Assembly: GCA_905250125.1 (NCBI GenBank)
Contig: CAJNOL010000397.1
Span: 1 to 64,000 of the forward strand
Length of the DNA stretch: 64,000 nucleotides
Direction of reading: 5' to 3'
From: Rotaria sordida
Taxonomy: Eukaryota; Rotifera; Eurotatoria; Philodinida; Philodinidae
Under the pieces are notes generated by a model, which saw only the letters and a list, made by a program, of their open reading frames with translations, did no database searches and was not told the DNA's origin. The position numbers and the translations under genes are program-made. The first letter of the stretch is position 1. Each line of letters starts with the position of its first letter. Below are positions 50,276 to 60,115 of the stretch, piece by piece.

Positions 50276-51096
50276 ATTCATAGCCAAATTGCGGAGTCGA
50301 ACAATATCCAACAGTTGAATGTGTCCTCTTGTTAGTTAGGACTTCTATTTGTGTTGATTTTGTAAATGTGAAAAGTCAGTGAAGGCGTATTCATTATTAA
50401 AGTTTTTCATACTAAGAATTAAACTAACATAGAAAACTAAGTTTCCAAAATTGTGATCAGATCATCGAGCTCTACAAATTGGCATAAAGCTGGTTGCAAA
50501 CGGGTACTCACACTTGGGCACTTCCTCTTGTTACGAGACATGCACATTCTCAAAGCATCACCTTATTCAAAAAAAAATAGTTCTTCTATCTTTTTAGATC
50601 TCATAGCTATTTTTTTATCAAGCAAAATTTTGATCATCTCCATAAATCAAAAGTTCTAGAGCAGATCGAAATGTAAATGATCCTTCTTCAATGATTTTAA
50701 TTTAAGTATATCTCAAATATTAAATTATTTTCATCTTAATATATATTGATAAATATTATTGCGTTAAATTATATTAAAAAAATAAACAATTATTTAAATA
50801 CATTTGAAAATGATCCATTTAGTCATGAGTAAATTATTAAAAATCTCCAAAATAAAATTTTTTAATATTGACTAATAATCTCTTACTAAAGAGAAAAAAA
50901 AATAACTACATTTTCTTACAATATTTAATACATAAGTTTCGATTAGTGACAATGAGAAACAAAATATTGTGTTATTTCGCTTATGAGTATAAAAACATAT
51001 GTTGTTTTTATGGATTTGTAGGTGTATTTAAAAAAAAAGAAAAAATTTTATCAAAACATTGTTAGACATTCTTTTCCGCGTTATCTTACAGCTAAA
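50276..51096. other. 5' flank of the CX3C peptide gene
   Basis: AT-rich, with no coding content recognised. It ends in the acceptor TTATCTTACAG at 51081-51091, 5 nt before the next ATG. Confidence 0.4.
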
Positions 51097-51780
51097 ATGA
51101 ACTTTAGATTGTGTTTTCTTTGGTTCGTTGTTATAATTCTATCTTGTAAGTAATTATTTCAAAAAAAAATAAAATTTATAGTAAAATTTGATTATCCTTT
51201 TTTTTAATTAGTATCACCACATGTTTCTTCAGCTGATAAGAAAGGAACGGAGCGAAAATGTATTGCACAATGCATGGACTATTGTACCAATGAAAGTGAA
51301 AGTGGCATTCCACCTGATTTATGCAATAATGCTTGTATAACAATGTGCTATTCGGCTCGGTATGATGCTAGTGAGTAAAACTAATCATCTAAGGAATTCG
51401 AATCGTTGCTTATTTAAATGTTACATTAGATTATTTAGCTATGTATCCATTGAGTATTTTGATTGATGAGAAAAATTTTTTATTATTGACAAACTATCGA
51501 TCATCATTTAAAAACTTTTGGGAATAAATAATTTTTTTTTGTTCTCCTTTGAAAATCATAGGTTCAAAGAAAACACATGGAATTAATAGAGAATGAAGTA
51601 CTGACTTGTATACGAAGATTAACACATATTAGAAATTCTTTTCTTTTAGGAAAGATTATTTTTTATTAATAAACTAAAATTTTTACTTTAGAAAAATTCT
51701 TTTAAATAGTATCTTTCAATAATCTAATTATATTTTCTCTTTTAGATAATATGGATATCGATTGGGAAGATGATCAATAA
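51097..51780 (+). CDS. Small secreted peptide with symmetrical CX3C motifs
   Basis: Three exons (51097-51145, 51212-51370, 51746-51780) with consistent phases give an 80-residue precursor. The signal peptide is MNFRLCFLWFVVIILSLSP, probably cleaved near VSSA-D. The mature part starts DKKGTERK and has exactly six cysteines spaced C-x3-C-x3-C-x12-C-x3-C-x3-C, ending with an acidic tail DIDWEDDQ. Two CX3CX3C helices around a short turn predict a disulfide-stapled helical hairpin. The spacing is reminiscent of alpha-hairpinin-type peptides, but I recognise no family. It could act in defence, signalling or digestion (inference). A trans-splice-like acceptor lies 5 nt before the ATG and AATAAA follows at about 51838. 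Confidence 0.75.
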
Positions 51781-52023
51781 ATTGATAAAAAAAGAGATAA
51801 TTAAAAATCTTTTTTTATAACTTAATTGAAACATCAATAAAATATAAATTAAACAGCATTCTCTTGAAAATTTTATTATTAAAAAAAAATTATAAATCAA
51901 ATTTATAAAACAAAAAAGCATAATTGTTGTTTTTTTTGGTCATTAAAATCTAAATCTGACTACTAAGAACAAAAAAAAACTAAGAGAATCGATATCACAG
52001 GTATAAATGTTGAATCATAATAC

Positions 52024-55000
52024 TTAAGTTGATTGATTATTAAGATCATTTGTTGTCCATCGTGCAAGCCATTCATACATATGTTTATATTCATCCTAAA
52101 TTAATAATAATTATAATAAAAGAAAACAATATAGAACTCAATTATTGTACTTCTCTTTGAAAAGCTGGACATGAATATGCAATTTTTCTTGCTTGATGAT
52201 AAATGTCAACTATATTATCAATCATTAATTGTTCCATTAAATTTGCAATAAGACAAATAATAGCACCTTCTCGAATATCACTAATAATTAGAAACAAAAA
52301 ATAATTCTAATCTATTCAAATAGAAAATAAAGAATAAAAATCGTACTCAATACAAATTAATATTGGTATATGATCATTTTGATCAAGATTTACAATAGAT
52401 CGAGAAAGTTTATATAATGGAATATTTCGAATACAAATACTTGGTTGATAAATATAAATATTCGACTGATAATAACGTCGAAAATCGTTTGATTGATAAT
52501 TACTATCAAGTTTTAATTGTTGTTTTTCAATTAAATCTATATTCTAATTAAATTATTTATTTTATAAAAATAAAATATACCAATATGAACAAAAAAAATT
52601 ACTTGATCAGTATTTTGTTGAAATAAAAAACAATGTTGAATTTCATATGTTGACATTATTTGTAATATACTATCATAATCACGACAAATTGTTAATACAA
52701 ATACTTTTGAATGAATATAACTCTTTTATTTTTAATTAAATAAAAATATTTTCAAATAATAATAAAATTTAAATGAAATTTTACTTACATCAATAAAATA
52801 AACTAAATTATGATCAACAACAGCTGGTAAATAACGATTTTCTAAATCTAAAAACCAGAAATAATTGATTTATTTTCATTTTTTAGATGAAGATATTTTA
52901 ATCAACATACTCGATGGAATAATAGCATCAAGTTCTTTTAAACTATTGTTTAAAAATATCTAGAATGAATAGAAAAATTTAGAAATAATCAATTAAAGAA
53001 AATAGTTACATGAAATTGATCCGATAATGGATTATGATAAAATCGTGCAAATCTATTACCAAGTAAATTTTTAATTTGATGATCTAATGCTTGTAATGTT
53101 GTTATATCAGGTAAATAAGTCCATGATGAAAGATGTAATATAGTTGTATAAATAACAATTAACATAAACTAAATTTATGAATATTTATTTAAAAAAGAAA
53201 AGAATTTTTGTTTTTGTTATTATTAACTTACTTCATCCATTAAACATATTGGTAATTGTTCATTTAATTGTGTTATTGTATTTAATACATTGATAAAACC
53301 ATACGACATTAATAAACATCGATTGATATCGATAGTCATATAAGCAACAGCTCGTGTATTAATTTCACTGAGATAAAGAATAAAAATGATTTCTTTGTTT
53401 TTTTTTAATTTTAATTCTTACCAACAATGTATAGCAATAATTCCTAGATTTTCATTACGTTCTTCTTCTAAATGTTTTTGACTAATATAATATTGAAGAC
53501 GTAATAAAGCAATTGGATCAGTTGTAAACATTGTATCAGTCCAACCCTTTACTTGAAAATGTTCAATATGATGAATTTCATTTTCACCAATCTAAATCAA
53601 AGAATTATTATTATTTTTCTAGTATGTCGTTATTTTATCGAACTTTTTGCATTTTAAATTGAAATGTTTCAATATCTAATCGTTTTATTTTTCGAATAAA
53701 AACAATTTGATATTTATCATCAATTGTCATTGAAGAATTCGATTCATTTGGCCAATATTGAATTAAATGATTCTAAAAATTAAAACAAAATCTTATTAAA
53801 TTATGGTATTCGTTTAGCAGGTGTTTCATTGTGTTCCAATATGGTGACATTAAAGTTAGTGTGTTTTACCTTCCAATATGTTATAATATCAGAAGATGGA
53901 ACACCTACTTAACGAATCACTAAATTATTTTTTAATAATCTTATTACATTTTCTGTTAGTTCATAAAGCATAACAATTGATGATATATTTCGTGACCATA
54001 TTATATCCCAAAACGTTGAAAGATTTTTCTGACGAACACCTAAAAGAAAAATTCTTATTTTTTTTTGGTTCTTACATCTATATTTTAATATTTATTACCA
54101 TCTACTAATAAATATCGAACATCGATTTGATAATTTCCAATATTTTTAATCTATAAAATGAAAAATTAAAAACAAAATAAATAGAAACTAAAAAATATTA
54201 AGATATACTGCAATAACATATGCTTGAAGACGATTATTTGTATCAACAGAAGTTAATGATGATGAACGTTCGGGTACATCTGTTCTTTTTCTAATATTTT
54301 GATGAAATGCTTCAACTTGTTGTTTCAAACCCACATAATTATTAATTGCTAAATTTCGAATATGTTCTCGAATTTGTTGTGTTGGTACAATCAATGTATT
54401 ACTTAATAATGTTGGACGTAAACTTTTATAAATTAATTCTTGATTTTTATAATGATCTTTATCATATAATTCATTCCAATTAACTCTTAAAACAAAAAAA
54501 AAAGAAATTTCATATAAAATTTTTCAAAAACTAAAATTAAAACTAACGATGGCTGTAATGGACCACACCATGAAACAATTAAATTTTTCCATTTTGAACC
54601 TCGAGGAACACCGATTTCTTTTGAATATCGTTGAAATTTAATATCCTCTCTTGTTGTTGCACCACTCATTGCTAATCCAAAATGATAACACCAAAATGAT
54701 GCTAATGTAAAGAAAAGTATAAATGCAATAAAACCAATAAAAAAACTTGGAATATTATAAGCAAAATAAAGTCCTGGATCATTTTTATACAAATCCCATC
54801 GAAGATATGCTGCTACTCCACAACCAGCTAAATTAATTAAGCAAAGTATTGAAGATGAAAGAATAAAATTACAAAAATAACGATAGTTCAATAAACCAAC
54901 ACAATTATTAACTAAAAAGAAACAACAAAAAAAACAACATTTGAACTATTAGCAAAAATATCCTCTTAAGATTAGCAAACAAAAACTTTTTTCAAATGAT

Positions 55001-55820
55001 TAAATAATCCTTATTAAAAGATAATTTAATATTTTGTATCATATTAATAAAATATTTATATTAATCGTTGTTTTATTTTTCATTTAAAAAAAAGTACTTA
55101 CTCCATGGACAATGATGATCAAAATTTTGAACACAAACATTACATGTTGAACAATGTGAAACACGAGGTAAACGATAAACTCGACATGTATAACAATAAG
55201 CTGATGAATATGGAAAATTTCGAACAAGAATTGTTTGTGGTAATGGAACAGATGGAAAATAATTTCCATTTCTTAATGAAAAACAAAAAAAAAACATTTT
55301 GCTCTAAAATTTTAATTTAAAAATAATAAAATGTTTTTATCTTTACAAATCAGTTTGAATATTATTTTCTTTTTCTGTTTGTAGAACTTCATCAGTGTTT
55401 GGTCGTGGAACAACACCAGGATCATGTAAACATGCAAATAAATAATTTAATATTGTATAAAAAAGTGCAAGAATAAAGAGAATTGGGAAATATACATGAC
55501 CATGTTTAACAAGTATAGGAAAACTATGATTAAAAAACAATATATATATATATTTGCAAAATAATTGAGAACTCAATAATATTTACTCCCAACCAATATG
55601 TAAGCCAGCTAAAACGAGAATAAATGTGAGAACAGCAACAACCACACACCAAGATTTATATGTCCAACATGAACCACAATAGGAAACAGTTTTACTTGGA
55701 TAGATCTAATTACATATGTAAAAACAAAAGAAATCTATGTTGCTATTAAATATTAATGCATACTCGTCCTCGTCGCACATGTGAAGTAATTGGCATATGA
55801 AGAATAACATCAGACGACAT
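52024..55820 (-). CDS. Predicted fusion: DHHC palmitoyltransferase with tandem receptor-type PTP domains
   Basis: Minus strand, about 15 exons. The first part is a ZDHHC5/8/14/18-like S-acyltransferase: two membrane segments ([36 protein letters not shown]), then DPGVVPRP, the zinc/DHHC core [29 protein letters not shown] (about 55100-55210 and 54890-54905), two more membrane segments, a TTxE motif (TTRED) and the conserved WCGPLQPS. A 62-nt intron (54486-54547) joins CCA TC|A GTT in phase to a PTP D1: [12 protein letters not shown].., [35 protein letters not shown]-loop variant GWTD, and active-site HCCEINTR (HC-x5-R kept, consensus SAGVG lost). D2 follows, with its signature replaced by ICIDDIREG, so catalytically dead. 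Stop 52024-52026. No stop ends the DHHC part and no in-frame Met begins the PTP part before exon C, supporting one polypeptide. An acceptor TTTTCTAG lies 11 nt before the ATG. Confidence 0.72.
53805..53920. mobile_element. hAT-like MITE, 116 bp, in the PTP part of the fusion gene
   Basis: Flanked by 8-bp direct repeats TAAATTAT (53797-53804, 53921-53928). Inverted ends share ATTCGTT.AG.AGGTGTT. Removing the element and one repeat cuts the host intron (53773-53947, 175 nt) to 51 nt, the normal size here. An 8-bp target duplication fits the hAT superfamily. Confidence 0.8.
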
Positions 55821-56215
55821 GGAGAATTAAACTAGAAAAGTGAAACTATTAACTATTTCTACACGTTAATTGATCTATAAATAGAGAATCAATATGTAGT
55901 TAATATTATTTTAAAAAGTTCTTCATGCTGAAAGAATAAGTATTTTATTTCCTTTCGAAAGACAATAATGAATTGTTTCGCGATTTAATATATATCCGAA
56001 GTGACTACGACAATCAAATGCAATTTTTTTTTCTATGTTACTCCATGTCAATCTTCTCATAACAGGTGGAAGCTCTAGAAGACATGCTTTTTTTTTCTAT
56101 TCTTATTCTCTTTCTTTATCCACGCTGTTTTTTGCCTTCCTGTTTTTTTCCTCCCATAGGAACAACAAAACAGAGATGAAAAAAAAATACTAAGCAAAAA
56201 ACAAGGTCATCCTGT
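55821..56215. promoter_or_regulatory. Divergent spacer, DHHC-PTP gene and beta-lactamase-like gene
   Basis: 395 bp between divergent start codons, with a pyrimidine-rich stretch at 56085-56160. It should hold promoters for both genes, but no specific motif is recognised. Confidence 0.4.
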
Positions 56216-58826
56216 ATGAAATCTATGGAATCATCTAAAACAAACGATCACATCAAATCTTCATGGATTTGTGGAATGAGAAAGAGTAAAAATTAAAAAA
56301 AATTATTTTACATTTAGAAAAAAAAAATGTTACATTTTTTTTTATATTAGAATCTTCATTCATTACATTAGAAAATGCAGATTTAATTGTTCAACAAGCT
56401 GATGATTATTTAGAATCACTTGTTAACGATAAAGCATTTAGTGGTTCAATTCTATTAGCTCGAAATAATCAAATTTTACTTATAAAAGGTTACGGTTGTT
56501 CAGAATACGGATGTCAAGAAAAAAATACAAGTCAAACAATATTTCGTATTGGTAGTGTAACAAAACCATTTACAGCTATAATGATTCTTAAATTACATGA
56601 AAAAAAACAACTAAATCTTAATAATAAATTATCACTTTATTATCCTGATTATCCACATAGTAATCAAATAACAATAAAATATTTACTTTCAAATACATCC
56701 GGTATTGAAGATTATACTGAAATGGAAACGTTTGAAAGAAAATGTCAAGAAGATTTAACTATTGATCAATTAATTGACACATTTAAAAATGAACCATTAA
56801 AATTTAAACCTGGATCGAAATATAGTTATTCAAATTCAAATGTAAGATAAAACAACAAATTCTTTTTCTATTAAGGTGTTAGCGTTTGAGCAAAATTCTT
56901 CTTTTTTTGTCATGATGGGATAGAACTCGTCAAATTATTTATTGATATATTGTTTTTGATATATTTATATGATATTTTTGTAATGAAACCTAGGTTTAAA
57001 AAAAATCAGAAACGTTTATAAAAATTAAAATACCTCAAAAAGCATCAACTCTCAATATTTATATAAATATTTCTTTTGATTTTACTCGTCATATAGTTAG
57101 GATGCAAATTTTGAAAAAAAAAACAGTTTTTTCGATATGATAGCAAAAATGCCATAAATACGGGTTTATATTCAATGAGTCTGAAGATCAGAACTTTAGT
57201 TTCGGCAAAAAAAACCAACATCATATTCAGAATCAGCACAAAAATCTGCAGTGGATAGTATACTCAATACTCGAGTCTAATTTTCATAATTAGACTGCCT
57301 CAGTAAGGTGGCGGAAATTGAAAATTTTAACAAAATTTTTGCTCTGAATTTATTTAAGGTTGTTGGATAGAGCACATCAACTTACCTACGACAAATTACT
57401 TTTCCAGTTTTTGGAAATAAATGTTTTCTAGAAATATTAGAAAAAAGACTATATTCTAGATACTACCACTAGACTCGTCAACTATGACAACACGTTTTTT
57501 TGACTTTGTACAATATTACAAGCATTATTTTCTGATTTTGCAGATTAAATTGACTACAAAAAATTTTATGTACATAATTTTTCGGTCAATTTTATCTGCA
57601 GAATCAGGAAATAATGCTTGCAATATTCTACAAAATGAAAAAATATTTTTACATCTGTCATAATGCACTACTCTAATTATTATATTTAGAATTTAGTCGT
57701 TTTCTTTTTAATATTTCTAGGAAACACCTGTTTCCGACAACTTGAAAAGTAGTTTTTCATAGGTAACACGATGTGCTCTATCCAATAACACTGAATAAAT
57801 TGAAGATAAAGATTTGCTTAAATTTTTAATTTCCTGCCTCTTACTGAAGCAGTCTAATTATAAAAATTAGATTCGATACAGATTTTTGTATGCTGATTAT
57901 GAATATGATATTTATTTCTTTCGGAACTGAATTTCTCATGGTCAAACTCATTGAATACAAGCCCGTATTTATAGTATTTTTTTGCTATCACATCGAAAAA
58001 ATCAAACAATATTTTTCAAAAGATACACTTAATAAATAAAAAACAATTCAGATAAATATTGAGGCTAACGAGACTTGATGCTTTTGATGTATTTCAATTT
58101 TTTTAACCTAATTTTCTCTACAAAATCATTATCTGAATATGGCAAAAAAATAACATTTTGCTCAAATTTTGAATTACTGACACCTTTATTTAAAAAAAAA
58201 AGTTTTCTCTTTAGTATATTTTATTGGGCTTAATTATTGAAAAAGTAACTGGAAAATCATATGAAACAAATCTTCGAGAATTTATTCTTGAACCATGTTG
58301 TATGAATGACACAGGTTATGAATGTGATAATAATCCTATATTAAATACAAAACATAATCAACGTGCATGTGGTTATATATGTAGTACAGATTCAAATTCT
58401 TTTGACACATGTCGTTTTATAAATATGTCAACAGTTCGTAGTGCTGGAGGAATTTATTCAACTATTGAAGATTTATATCGTTTAGATCGATATTTATATG
58501 GAGAAAAACTATTAAATAATCATACGAAAAAAATTATGTTTAAACCAGTTAAAGAACATTATGCACTTGGGTAAAGAAATCTTTTTTTTCTATACAGCAA
58601 AAATTTCTTTTTTTTTTTGTTTTTATTTAATTTAAGTTGGGAAGTCGAGCGATTAAAACATAGAAGAATAAAACAACAACATACTGGTGAAATATTTGGT
58701 TTTTACAGTTGTTTAGCTCGGTTTCCGAAAGATAACGCGTGCATTATTATATTAACTAATTTAGAAGGAATATCAGTTCATGATATACTTGACAGTTTAA
58801 CTGATATTTTATTTCAAGAAAAATAA
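56216..58826 (+). CDS. Serine beta-lactamase / penicillin-binding-protein-like hydrolase
   Basis: Active-site serine hydrolase of the beta-lactamase (class C/PBP) family; animal members can act as proteases or amidases, and the substrate here is unknown. Exons 56216-56285, 56351-56841, 58215-58570 and 58637-58826 join in phase. Motif 1 is SVTK (SxxK) in FRIGSVTKPFTAIMILKLHE, motif 2 is YSN in KYSYSNSN|YILLGLIIEK, and motif 3 is HTG in QQHTGEIFGF. The spacing is that of a complete single domain of about 370 residues. The first exon is tentative (ATG at 56216, next Met 56225), and no signal peptide is evident. The protein resembles bacterial PBP-like enzymes, so horizontal acquisition followed by intron gain is plausible but unproven. 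Base composition is like the host. Confidence 0.8.
56874..58185. mobile_element. 1.3-kb foldback element with TTA target duplication in hydrolase intron
   Basis: Ends AGGTGTTAG.. and ..CTGACACCT, flanked by TTA (56871-56873, 58186-58188). Arms of about 650 bp are diverged inverted copies throughout: TTGGATAGAGCACATC near 57363 pairs with GATGTGCTCTATCCAA near 57770, and CAAGCATTATTTTCTGATTT pairs with AAATCAGGAAATAATGCTTG-like sequence near 57605. Without it the intron would be 58 nt. TTA duplications fit PIF/Harbinger-type elements (inference). No transposase seen. Confidence 0.8.
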
Positions 58827-59469
58827 TTAATCTTATTAAAAAGAACGTCATTTTTTCAATTTCGACATATTATTTTTTTTCAGCAAAACATATCAAAACC
58901 ACATACTTTCTATTTTCTTTTTTGTTGAAAAAAAAAAAGAAAAACAATTCCTCAGCTTTGCATGTTATTATTAATCATTTCTTTTCTTCTTTTTTTATGC
59001 TAATTCTCATGCAATTATTGTTCTATATGGATTATTAGATTTATCAAAACAAAGTCTTTATAAATATTAATAAAAAATAAAAGCAATCTTATGATTAATT
59101 TTATGCTCATTTAAGTGTTCTCTAAATTAACTTCAGACATGAATGTGTCTTATTCGAATGAAATTATCATGTGTAACAAGAGAAACAAATCATATTCAAT
59201 TCCATAACGTTAAGATGAAACAAGATTTAGTTGTTATATTTGAAATGACAATTACTGTTAAGGATTTTTCTATGAAGGAAGTAATCAATGTCGAAATATA
59301 TTCTTGCAAATTAAAGAACAAATATTTTTTATTAGTATTTCTTACCTGTTGTAGAATGATGAAGAGATTTGATTTAAAAATTTTGTTTTCTTTTTTCTCC
59401 TAAATTAATTCATCTGATAGTTATTAAAAAATAATAATAAAGAGAGGAGAAATTGTTAATCATATTTAT
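58827..59469. other. 3' flank of hydrolase gene
   Basis: AATAAA signals at about 59071-59085. No gene recognised; the ORF from 59143 has no motif. Confidence 0.45.
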
Positions 59470-59474
59470 TGCAG

Positions 59475-59815
59475 TGACGGAGCCAGACGAAGCTCAGTTC
59501 CTTCTACGAGCTTATGAATTCCCACTAGCGAGATTCTTTGAAAGATATATTAGTCTTTGCAGTGAAACGTTTTAACATACATCTTATTTTATGGTACTCA
59601 TATGTGTTTTCGAAGAAGACAAAATAGAGTAAATATCAGGTTATGAGTCATAACCTCGAAAATCCATGTGAGTTTCACACAATAAAATATATGAATTAAA
59701 ATGTTTCGTTGCAAAGGCTTATACATCTTTCAAAAAATCACGCCAGCGGCGACTCAAAGATCCCTAGAGGAAGATTGAGCTTCCAAACCCAAAATCTTCC
59801 TTCCGCTACTCATTT
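59475..59815. repeat. Foldback repeat
   Basis: TTTGAAAGATATATTAGTCT..GTGAAACGTTTTAA (about 59538-59576) is the inverted copy of AAAATGTTTCGTTGC..TATACATCTTTCAAAA (about 59698-59736). Outer GGAGCCAGACGAAGCTCAG and GAAGATTGAGCTTCC also pair. No coding content. Confidence 0.6.
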
Positions 59816-60115
59816 ATTATCTAATAGAACTCATCAATCAAATGAGAAGTTAGAGATCATTCATTATTACTTAGATAGCGTAATCATTACGCATTGCGTG
59901 CTATTACTAATATGTGAAAGTTCTTCATGCAAAATGATCGGATAAGAAAACCACTCGTATGAAAAAAATCGACTTGCTTAATTAAACTCTACTTTGTACA
60001 TCTTTTTACTGTTAATATGTTCTAAGTCATGCTTTTATATTCAACCCAATGTTATCGTTTATTAAAACTAGAACAAAATAATTTGTACACAAAAAAAAAA
60101 ACAAAATTAAAAATT

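Noticed and set aside
49526-50659. Short plus-strand ORFs
   Set aside because: No motif, no splice partners, and partly within a foldback element.
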